Assembly (NCBI GenBank): GCA_000226015.1 | Contig: JH154974.1 | Span: forward strand, 119,724 to 148,399 | Source: Mnemiopsis leidyi | Lineage: Eukaryota > Ctenophora > Tentaculata > Lobata > Bolinopsidae | DNA: 28,676 nt | Direction of reading: 5' to 3' | Shown: in pieces, positions 1 to 11,400 of the stretch | How positions within the stretch are numbered: position 1 is the stretch's first letter | Layout: every line of letters begins with the position of its first letter | Position numbers and translations under genes: made by a program | Notes under the pieces: model-generated | Told to the model about the DNA's origin: nothing | Seen by the model: the letters and a program-made list of their open reading frames with translations, nothing else | Database searches by the model: none

Positions 1-8
1 TTCAGGTA

Positions 9-72
9 GTACAATGGGGAGGTTCTCTTTTTCAAGGTGAGTACAATGGGGAGGTTCTCTTTTTCAAGGTGA
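9..72. repeat. 32-bp tandem duplication, two copies
   Basis: Two perfect 32-bp copies (9-40 and 41-72) starting gtacaatggggaggttctct. The left edge (ttcaggta) resembles the end of a unit, so the array may continue outside the window. Each unit holds a plus-strand donor-like site: AAG|GTGAGT at the copy 1/copy 2 junction and AAG|GTGAAA at the end of copy 2. Confidence 0.9.
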
Positions 73-1116
73 AACTGTTGAAATTATTTGGCCAGATCTG
101 AAGACACTGCAACAGTGCACCTTAAATCAATTTAAATTTAGTTATTCCTGTCATCTGATATCTGAAAATCTTCAACAATATGATACATTCCAGCTAAAAG
201 TTAAATTCCACCACTGCAGATAAACGTCAATGAGAACTGTCAGACAGCTGAGATATGCAAAGTCAAGTCGATGCCAACCTTTCAACTGTATAAGGGAGGA
301 GAGGTTATTGAACAAGTAAGTTTTGGGCTTGCTATAAGTAGAAAGTAGAGCTGTACTGAACACTTAAAACGTGTTGTTTTGTCCTGAATCTATAATCAAA
401 AATATTTATCCATGGGTCTTACTATGGCGTGTATAATTCCTTGGTACCGGCCATACGAATTCAGATTTTCCTACAAGTGAATCGTTTCGCTATATCCTTG
501 AGAGTTGAGAGCCAAGTGCTTGTTGCTGAATACAATCAATGACGTTATATTTCTTTTGTAAGGGTATTATTCTGGCTTGGAACTTCCTTTGTTCAAGCAC
601 TGCTGAAAAACGGCCAGCTTTTATCAAATTCTTTAATCTGCAACACATTGCATGCCACAAAAATCTAGGCTTATTATCAACACAACTTCAGATCATAGGA
701 CGAGCCCGACTTCTCTTTGTTTTGGATAATAGATTTTATTACAATGAATTATTCACACATTCCTAACTTTCTCCCAGCACTGAACAAAATTGAACTCTGT
801 CGCACTGTCCATTATGACCAATCTTGAAATATGTGCGTTTTCTAACACACATGTACATAGTTTCCACTTATAATATTAATAAAGGCCATATTAGATATTA
901 GAAAAGTCCATTCATGAAAAGTTATGAAGTTTAAACAACTGCACAGTGTGATGGATATCTGATATGTTAACAAATTTATCTGACGAATAAACAGCCAGTA
1001 GGTCGCTAGTGCCGGTGTTAAAATCACGACCTATAGCACGGGTACAAATACGAAACATGTTTCTGTTAACAGATATAATTACGAATCTCTATCTTTACAG
1101 TCACGTTTCTCCTTAG
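73..1116. other. No gene recognised; possible intron
   Basis: AT-rich sequence with only short ORFs that show no family signature. If the exon at 1117 is real, this stretch would be its plus-strand intron, running from a donor at 37 or 69 to the acceptor tttctccttag ending at 1116. I saw no tRNA, transposon or tandem array in it. Confidence 0.4.
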
Positions 1117-1170
1117 GTGTACGGTGCAAAGAAGGAGGTCATCAAAGAAGCGATCGAGAAGAACAAATAA
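1117..1170 (+). CDS. Possible terminal coding exon of an unidentified plus-strand gene (partial)
   Basis: A good acceptor (tttctccttag) is followed at once by an open segment of 17 codons, VYGAKKEVIKEAIEKNK, then TAA. The codon directly before it in frame is the TAG of the acceptor itself, so this frame only makes sense after splicing. The codons (AAG, GAG, GTC, ATC, AAC) are far more GC-rich than the AT-rich surroundings, and the peptide looks like an amphipathic helix at a protein C-terminus. A phase-0 join to the donor at 36/37 or 68/69 would read GEVLFFK|VYGAKK. In copy 1 an in-frame TAG lies at 7-9; the frame ending at 68 is open to the window edge. I do not recognise the protein family. 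The rest of the gene would lie to the left of the window. Confidence 0.35.
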   Translation: MYGAKKEVIKEAIEKNK

Positions 1171-2230
1171 CACGGATAAGTATGAAGGAAGCTACATCTG
1201 ACGTGGCCCTAGAGTGATAAGCCCGAGAGTTTACTTAACGCGATGCTGAAGACGTAACGTGTACTTATAGGGTGTTAAGCTGGCTAGATTTAACGGACTG
1301 AAATACAATTAATCTTGATTAATTAATACAATACATAAATACAAAATAGACCTACCAGTACCTTCTAATTATACCTTCTTCAAGCCCAATTTTGAACTTT
1401 CCAAATTTTATCATATATTTAGAATGGAAGAAAAATAACAGACAACATTAAATCACCATAAAATATTAAAATAATGCAATTGTTGGTCGGTTGTTTTCAG
1501 GTTGAAATAGGCTGTGCTATTTTATTGCCGATTTAGGTTAAACTTGTAAATTAATTTGTTGATACTGATAGAAAATTGTAGTATTTTGAATACAATTTAC
1601 CACAGTTTAAGAATTTCTTAAACTTAGGTTAGAGAAGACCTGTGATACATAATGCAATAAGCCCTTGCACGACATACGTCATACATAGATATTCAATACG
1701 TTTTTAGAGTATAGCCATCTAATTCTTGAGTATTTATTTTTCATGGTACAGCAGTTTTTAACTTTGTAACAATTAGTCAATATGTATTCTGATTGAGTTT
1801 GTATGATGAGATTATCTGATAAGGATCCGAAAAATTGGTTATTTTGATGGAACATGACTGTATTTATTAGTAACCAATGAAGAAATGAAAAGAAATTTCG
1901 TCAAATTGGATTAAAAAGTAACATATCAATATGAGGAGCAATTGAAACATTAACTACTTTATTCCACTACTATTCAACCGGGAATGTTTCAAAAGGTTAG
2001 AATGGGAATACTATAAAAATCCATTTCCCTTAAAAGCAAAAATACGCTCCACTATTTACAAATTTCAATACAAATAATTTAGTAAATTCAAACAAATATA
2101 TAATGCAACTGTCTGCAATAAGCTAGCCAAATTGGCTTTATCAAACTTGTAACTCTGATATTTTTAAAATTCTGAAAAAAATCTGAAAATCATCAAAATT
2201 TAGCCTATGCCCCATGCCTGGCATATAATA
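1171..2230. other. Intergenic, nothing recognised
   Basis: Very AT-rich. It contains several TTTATT words (minus-strand AATAAA), for example near 1863 and 1958, which could be further polyadenylation signals for the giant minus-strand gene. ATTAAA at 1447-1452 could serve a plus-strand transcript. No coding or repeat structure is supported. Confidence 0.4.
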
Positions 2231-2236
2231 TTTATT
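2231..2236 (-). promoter_or_regulatory. Candidate polyadenylation signal of the giant gene
   Basis: On the minus strand this reads AATAAA, the first such word after the stop codon and about 228 nt downstream of it. That would make the 3' UTR roughly 240-260 nt. Other copies further on mean the true site is uncertain. Confidence 0.4.
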
Positions 2237-2463
2237 AACGGTTACGATTGAAAAATCCAAATGCTAGTCTAAACTTAACCGAATGAGCATTTAAAAATCT
2301 AATTCTTTAAATGCACGTACAAAACAATTTTAAAGAAATATTTTCAAGTTCACAGGTTGAATATAATATGTCAACTACAAAGTATAATAATTTCTAATAA
2401 CTTTATCTGATGTAGTACAATCTAGTACTTATAAAGTGCTAATCAAATAAATAAGTCTTGAAT

Positions 2464-5400
2464 CTAGTTCGTTTCACAAGGATTGCCATCCTGGTTTAAA
2501 ATTTTCCAGTTTTTCCAGCGATCTGATCGCCTTTTCCTCCTCCTCTGACAACCCTCACACTCAGGGTTCTTGCACGTTTTCCACTTGGACTTGAACTTGT
2601 TCGTATCACGAGACTTCAACATAACCGACATGCTGTGAGCTTTCTGATACGGTGAATCAGGACAGGGATGAGAGTCCAACCCATACAACTTTTGGGGGGT
2701 ACAGACCTCAGAGTCAGAGCCGCACATAGCAGCCCCACGTGAGATGCAGTCCGGAGGAGGCTCTCCTTCTGAAGACGATGGTTCCGAGTGAATCCGGAGT
2801 CGGGCCATGAGTCTGTCACCGTCGAGCTCACAGTCCGGATCATAGCTCCAGTCCTTGATCTCCCGGACTACTTGGTTGTAATACTGTTGGTGGATAGCTT
2901 CCTGAACTCTGCTTACATCGTCACTTGTGGAGTCGCAGAACGATAAGTCCAAAAAGTTCGACTTTGACGTTGAAGGCATGGGTTCAGTTGGTTCGGCTGT
3001 TGTTTGGGGATAACCCAGTGGGGATGTACTTCCCTGAGAATCTGCTGTTCCAAACATCCTCACAGCGAACATGAGCTCTTTCATTACTAGTTTAAAGTTT
3101 TCCCGACAAAGCTCCTCTTCGAATTTGTCCATATCTTCGTCAACGTCGGACAATGTGGATTTGTCATTGAACAACACAGATGATAGACCGGAGGCGTTAA
3201 TCTTCTTGGCTCTACATGAACTACTTCTCCCGTCAAAATAGATTCCCTCAATTTCATCGTCCACTTTCTTTTCAGTCCCTTTGTCAGTTCTAGAGTTTGA
3301 TAAGGAGCTTCTAGTTTTTGAACCAGATAAGATGCGAGGTCTATTAAGGGTTCCATAGGGACTGGAAATTGGCGAGAGTAGTAGTGATTCTACTGGTGTA
3401 GCAACAACAGTTTCAACAGGATTTAGTGCGACAAAATTATTTCCAGATAGCGAAAGTTCAGTATCATCAGCTGTATCACTAGACACAACCTCTGATGATG
3501 AGGTTTTACTAAGAAGGTGTCGGGCCCATGACTGCATGTGCCGTCTAGATGGTTTCTTTTTAATAGGACTCACAGTTCTCTTCACCTCGAAAAATTCGGA
3601 CTTAGGTATTGGCTTGAGCCCATGGAGAACTGAGAGAAACTCAAGCTCTGATTCTTCGGTTAACCGCGGTTCTTCACTGCTTTTTTTAGCCAATGTCGGA
3701 CAGCATAATCCAAGTCCCTGTTCAACATCTTTTTGAGGTATGGTTGTACGTTTTGTAGAACTGGTTGATTCATCGCTGTCAACTTTTCGCTCTGGTCCAG
3801 CATGACCTCCAGCTTCACTATCTCGTCTTACACTCACTGGAGTGTCCTCAGGTGCACACCTCAGCTGTTCGAAACTATTTTGCTCCAGACTGAGGTTTAA
3901 CTCGATGATGTCTTTGCAAGGAGATGTAGGAACTTCAAGTGCCTCAATCTCCGGTTTGGTGTCAACATCCTTCAAATCCTTTTTACTTTTGGTGGGAGAT
4001 TCATAGTCATTCTTTACTTCACATGTCACTGTAGCAACATCTGCTGGTTCAACTGCTGCAGCTGCAGCAAAGGCACGTTTATGAGTCTGAGGCCGAGGTC
4101 GCTCTATAAAAACATAATCAGAATGCTCATCTTGGCTGGTAGAGGAGCCTGTAGGACAGTTTTGAGAGGACTTTCGTTTCTTCCTGAACTTTTTCACACG
4201 CTTTGCTTCGATAGGTTGGGGTGAGCTGACATCAATGCTTGATTGTTGAATAAAGCCTACATCACTGTCGATATTTAAACTTGAAGGGGATTCTTCACTC
4301 TGTCTCTCTGATAGATCAGACACCTTGGTAAGGGAATCTTCAGTAACCAGACAAACAAGCCTCTCACGTGGGAGATTTTCAAAACTCGTGTAGGCTGTCA
4401 AGCTATCTGAAGTAGCGGCTTCATTAGCTGAGCTGTAGTAGCACTCTGGTACAGTTGTGTTGTTTTCAACTTTTAACGCAACACTCTCATTGGAATGCTC
4501 AGTAGAGCAATCCCCCACCAAAGAATTATTGACCATGACTAAGGAAGAATCTGACTCACTCAGCGAAAGAGACACACGTTCTGAAAAATGATCACCTTGG
4601 CTTTTGATGTGATCCTCTAATAGATCTTTACTGTTATCTTTTCTTACGTTAGGGTCAGGAAGAAATGAATTTGAAGCTACAACAGAAGTCACTTCAAAAT
4701 CCGTAGCGTCCATTGGAGTTAAGCCGGAATCAGGAGAAGGAATCACCTTCACATTACTTTGGGAGAGATTTAAAGCGATGGATCCTAAGTCAGGCAAGCA
4801 GACGGTGGTTATTTTACTGTCGTTGTCATATGTTGGACTGGTTTCCTCAGCTGAAACGTTTCCTGTTAGACAATCAAATTGGCCTTCTGATGCGTATTCA
4901 TCATCGGGTGAAGAGTAGTGGGTTTCTGCGTCTGTCTGAATAACCATGCTATCAACTTGGTCGCAATCAATCAAGAAAGTCGAGATGTCAGGAGTCCGAC
5001 AAATTTGTTGTCCATCTGACACTTCTAATAGCTCAACGGTAGACATTTCAAGGAGCTCAAAAGAGGAATTTTCAGGAGGATCTTCTGTATATTCAGTAAC
5101 TGTGTACGGTTCATCTTCAATGTGAATGTCAGGAATCTCGTCTCTGGAGACATCAGAGTTGTTCTCAGCCGGACTTGACCTAGCAGCTACGGAAAGAACA
5201 TCATCCTGCTTGTTTCCAAGGATGCTTTCTTTGTTATCATAGAATTCATATGGTAGCTCAACTGCACCTACTCCAAATTGTAGAGAATCTTCAGGCAATA
5301 TGGATACATCGTCTAAAGTTGGGGATTTTTCAACCCCGAGATTCGCAAATCTGACCTGTGGACAATGGGAATCTTCCTCAGCGTCAAGTGGGACACAAGC

Positions 5401-8400
5401 AGAACTGACATCTGAATCACCAAGGGACTCTAGGTGTTGTTCAGCACATTGATCCATACTATTAACATCAGAAATCTCGGTCCCTGAATTCTTATTCTCG
5501 ACAGAAGCAAGTTCTCGGTCTATGAGCAACTTATTCACTTTTGTTACCAATTGAGAAATGTTTGCAATACGGACCTCAAATTCTGCACATGGAATTTCAT
5601 TTTCAGAAAAAATGTCCTCCTCAATTAGTATTTGATAGTCTACATCGTTAATTCCAATTTCAGAACTAGGAGCACTTTCAATGATTAATGAACTATCAGC
5701 TTCATCAACTGTTAATGTTTGGTTTTCACAGTTGCCCTCTTCTTGCACAAGATCAGACGAAACTGCGGAATTCAACACAGGGTTGTCAATTAAACTGGCA
5801 ACCTCGTTGTTAACATTAGTCCACACAACACAGTCCTCTGCTGCAACAGAAGTGCAATCATCATCAGCAGATGTGTAATATGTGTCAACATCAGTCAAAA
5901 CGTAACTGAGTCCTGTATCAGCTTGATCGATGTATTGTTCACCACCACTTTCTCCATAAACATGAACAGCGTCGCTGATATCAGGTTCAGGAATAACGTT
6001 TTTTCCTTGGAGAATCAAATTTACTCTTTCGTGAAAATGAGAGGACTTGAACTCGGTTATTGATTGTTGAACTTCAATTTCTTGAAGCAATTCTGTAGAT
6101 CGAGTGTAGCTAGCGGTGGAGAGTGAAATACAGGAGTTGCTTGGACTGCTACCTATATCAACTTCGTGGATGAGCCCAGAGTCATCGAACATTTCTTCAA
6201 AACAGCTATCATTGGCGGAGGAGACATCTTTTGTAAGGGGTGTAATTTTCTGGTTCTCTTCTGACATGTCTAAAGTTTCAATCTTGGAGTCCATCAATGA
6301 AAAACCAATTTTTTCTCTGTTTTCCTCTTCTGTAAAAAAAGAGTCTGTGATATCTGGCGAATCATGGAACATCACTTGGCTTTCATCAAAGTGCATACCA
6401 CTCCAACCAGATGGTACATCCTCTTCCATTACACCAAAGCCATATAACTCTGATGAACTCGAGGAAGGTTCTATACAGTCCTCCGCTAGCACTGAAGCTT
6501 TGTCATCATCAGCTGATGTGTAGTAAGTGTCGACATCTGAACGAGAACCAAACCGAGGCATCTTGTCAGAGCGCAAAATATCATGATGGATAGAAATTTC
6601 CAAAATTTCTGGGTCGCCTTGATATTCACTCCGTCTGGCCTTGGCCTCCATATCGACACCGTGTTCTTTGTTATACCATGCTTCATTATCAAATCCAGTC
6701 GAGGCTTCAAACTTTGCCTTATCCTCTCGCTTATTAGCAAGGCTTTCTTTTAGCAGTTCTACTTTCAAATTCATGCTGAAATTTTGAGCTGTTGTGTCTA
6801 AAAATTCATCTTCTGCATGGAGGGACTCAAGCTGGCATTCGTCCAAAGAGCAGGAAGTAGTAGAAATGGATATACAAGAACTACTGAGGCTCATATTTAC
6901 ATCTTCTTCAGCGAGTCCTAGGTTTTTAAAATGAGGTTGGCTATTGCTCTCCTTTCCTTTCTTGGTAGATTCTAAACCATCAGATGCTTGATCTTGTTGC
7001 TTCAGAAGGGCTTGTATTTTCAAGCTCATGAGAGAAGAAGATGTAACTGTGCCCTTTTCAACTTCCATCACGGATATTTCATCCAGTTCAGTGTCAACAA
7101 ACAAATTGTCGAATATCTTATTCTCTTCAAAAAGTTCACTTTCTTCCTCATGGTCCGACAGAATATTTTCTTCCTTGAGACCCCAGAATTGATGAGATTC
7201 TGAGGAACTAGAGAAGGGTTCTATACAGTCCTCCGCTAGTACTGAAGCTTCGTCATCATCAGCTGATGTGTAGTAAGTGTCGACATCTGAACGAAACCCG
7301 AATTGAGTTATTTCTTTACAAATATCATCTAGAGTTTCACTGCAACTGGATCCATTCTCTAAGTCGAGAGGACTAATTTCACCACGGTTTTCACAATCTA
7401 ATGAGGTTCTTGCTTCATTGTCAATTTCTGTACCAACTTTAAACTTCCCTTCATTCTCCTTTGTATAAGCTATATTTTTCTCGAGGAAACTTATCTTCAA
7501 ATTCATAATGACATCTACACCAGTTGTGTCAAACAATTCCTCTTCTACAAAAAGGGTTTCAGGCTGACATTCATCTTCAGAACAGTTAATAGTTGACATA
7601 GATATACAGGAACTACTAGGGCTCAAGCTTACATCCTCAACAAGTAGCTCTGACTTTACAGCAGTATTTTTGTGAGAACCGTCATAAGTTTGGTCAGCAC
7701 ATTCGTCTGCAATGTTGGCAGGCTCTGAATCATCAGATGCCACAGCTTGTTTTTCCTGAAACTTTAAAAGTGCTTGTATTTTAGAGGTCATTACAGAGGA
7801 AGCCATGTTATCCATGTTCACTTTCAAAACAGATATTTCATTTACTTTAGTTGGGCCGGATAGATCGTTGAATATCTCAGTTTCTTCAATAAGATGACAA
7901 AACTCCTCATAGTCAGAAGGGATGTCCTCTTCTACCAACCCAATGTCATGCAATTCTGATAAACTGGAGATGGGTTCAATACAATCATCTGCTAGCACTG
8001 AAGCTTTGTCGTCGTCAGCCGATGTATAGTAGGTGTCAACATCTGAACGAGAACCGAATTGTGAAACTTCCTCCAAGTGGTTTCTCATCGATAAAATATC
8101 CAACTCATCTTGAGATTCGCTGCAACTGGATTTATTGCCCAGAAGATCGGGATGACATTTGCCAAGTTCTTCACCAAGTAAGATCTTTGCGTCATGGTCA
8201 GAGTTAGTGTTGATATCAAACTCTCCCTCTTCTTTCTGTTTATCGGCAAAATATTTCTTGAGCAAGCTTATCTTCGAATTCATAAAGATACACCGACCTT
8301 TGGAGTCTAATAATTCCTCTTCTGCATGTAGCTGAAATTCTCTTTCAGAACAGCAAGTAGTTGACAGCGAAATACAGGAACTACTTGGGCTCACACTTAA

Positions 8401-11400
8401 ATACTCTTCAACAAGTTCTAGACTTTCGGCTGCATAATTGTTGAAGACATCATCAGGATCGTTTACGCCAAATTCCTCACCTTCATTTGATCCGTTGCTC
8501 GCATTAAACTGACCTTCTTTTCCCTCCTTTTTGGTCATACTGTCTTTAAGCTTGCTGATCTTCAAATCCATTTCATGATCTTTATTTACTGAATCATGTC
8601 CGAAATCTTCATTTGCAACAATAGACTCCTGACTTGAAAGCTCGCATTCTGTAGTCGACATTGATACCAAAGAGCCACTTATGAATGAAGTAGCTTCCTC
8701 CTCGATGAGAAAATCAGTCTCAAACACGGTAGTTGTATCGTGATTTTCAGAGTTACAGCCTTGGTTATTCTCATCTGACCAATCAACACAATCTTCCTCT
8801 TGGGTAGATGTAACATCATCATCTGCTGAAGTGTAATAAGTATCAACATCCGTAAAATACTCACTGACTGGCGAGAAAACCTCCTCCCTCGCAGGAATAG
8901 TTATTTGAAAATCTGGAGTATGATCATGTAACTCGACTGTGATGGGCTTTTCTGCTGAGGAACTTACATTACCATGATCAAATTGTGATTGCATCACCTC
9001 AATTTTTTCTTCAACAACGAAAAGATCATCATTTGACTCATATAGTTCCTTGGTAGACAGGGAAAGAAGAGAAACGGTATCAGATGAGTTGTTGACATCC
9101 TCAACAACTAGGCGATTATCTTCAGTATCTTCACCAATAGAGGGCCGGTCAGAATATTCGGTCTTACAATTCACGTCACCAACTGAGGGTTCACACTCTT
9201 CTGCTATGTCTATGTCCAACGTTCCAGTGGGATCAGAGACTTCAACAATAGTTTCTGACAGATTGTTCAAGGGAAAACCATCAATCTTAGTTAGATTTTG
9301 ATTTTCAGAGTCACTAGAGTTGGACGGAAACATCGAAACACCATTGGCACCATATTCAATGACTTCGTATAGAGGTTGAATGATATCACTGTCAAAGTTC
9401 TGATTGCTAGCCATTTCTTGGACATCTTCAAGAGATGTTACTTGAAACAAATTTGAAGAAAGATTAACTGCATCAGTGATTGTTGAATCGAGATTAACCT
9501 GACTTCGTTCGCTTTTACCTTCACTGTCGGAATACAATCCATCTGAACTGATATTTGAGCCAATAGACATAACACTCCCACTAAAAAGCTGAGGCATTGA
9601 TTGAAAAAATTGAGACTTTTCGTCCTCAAACTCGGAAGCAACGTCTTCCTCAACTGAGTTATAATTACTGTCAGATTCAATCCCTGAATAAAATGAAACA
9701 CAACTTGATGATGAGTCCACAGAAGGTCTCCTGATTGTAGGTGTCCCCCTGTTTGAGTCAACCACATTCCCATCATTAAGAATTTCATTGATGGCGTGAT
9801 AATCTTCGTCACGAATATCAACTGAGGTCAAGGCTGGATCAGGGCTGTCGTCATAGACAGAGTATGGCAGGAAAAACTCCTCACTTCCGCCAACTTGCTT
9901 GGATATGGAAATAAAGTTTCTTGAAAATTCTGTAGACAAAGAAAGGCTATCATTGGCATCAGCATTGAAAGGAGAACTTTGCTGACTGATTCCATCAATG
10001 CTAGGTGAATATGAAGATGCATCAGATAAGTGTCCACCATAGTCACTATGAATCTCGTCTCGCAGAACGAAAATTTTGTCTGATTGAACAGAGGATTCAG
10101 GATTGTCACTTGAGTTGTCTAAATTCAGTGACAAGCCTTGTCGGTCAAGATCTGAAGCTGGTGCTTTAAAACTGTCGTTATTCGAATCGTTCAGAGAGAC
10201 ATCTGTAACATAAGACAGGTTATAATATGGCTTGGAATCCTTACTCTCAATATTCTCAGTTGCTGAAAAAGTAATAGGAGAATCTCGATCAGTTGCTACG
10301 GAATCATTGGCATTGCCATCGGGCAATAATTCGTATTCAGGGGAGCATGGCTCTTCCACAGATTCTTGATAGCCTGCTGATAATTGAGAGCTACCGCTGC
10401 TGTCGTCATACTTCAGGGGGTGGTAGTCTTTATTTGATTGAACATCTTTCTCGGGTGTAGATAACTTGTTTAGCCTGGCTTCGATATCGTGAAGCATGGA
10501 AATGTTGTCAGCTGTCTCATCATCAATGCTCCCTGTGGAGGCAATGTCGATGTCACCATCTTCATCCCTTCCATAATCAAGACCGATCTCGGATCGTGAA
10601 ACAAACACCTTCTCATCAGAATCAGCTTTTATGAAGTCATTACTTCGACTATCAAGAATATATTTATCTTCACTTGAAGATTTTCCATACGAGTTTCTTA
10701 TTTGTGACCGTTGTACATAAATAGCATCTTCACTAGAAGAGGATTTTAGGTCTGCTTGGGACAAAGTCTTATTTCTCTGTCCATCAGATTCTTTATCGTC
10801 TTTAGCCATCTGAGCCTGCTCTTCCTTCATTTGAGCACTTGCATCTTCAGGTAATTTGGGAGTTTCAGGAGCACTTTCGCTGGACTCCTTACCAAAGTCA
10901 ATCACTAGACGATCAGCTGACAAATTAAGCAGTTTTAGGTTTGTAGGGCGTCTAGGAGTAGACGTAACTGGCATGGTTGATGGTTTGCTGCTGCTTTCTT
11001 TGGTATCGACATCATCTGCTTCTCTGATAGAGGAAAACACCTCGTCCAATTCTGTATCAGTCAATACTCCCAAAGCAAGAAAGTCTGGTCTTTTCATATG
11101 TTTCTTGAGAGGATGATCAGGAACATTAGGGAGGGTATCAATATCAGAAAATCCAGTGCTAATGTCACTTGCAGGGCTGGTGATGGAGGATAAATTGCTG
11201 ATGGAAGATTTATTTCTGAACCTTGGAACCTCCCCTGGGCCTGGAATATCAGGCAGAGAGTGGATGTCGTGCAGAGTGTGGTCACTGTAATTTCTTTGCC
11301 TGGACGGAATTGGACGGTTATTGCAATCACTATTGAATCTGGTCCGTCGAAGGGACGAATCTGGTCTCTCACTGATTTGACTACTACCCCACAAAGAATC

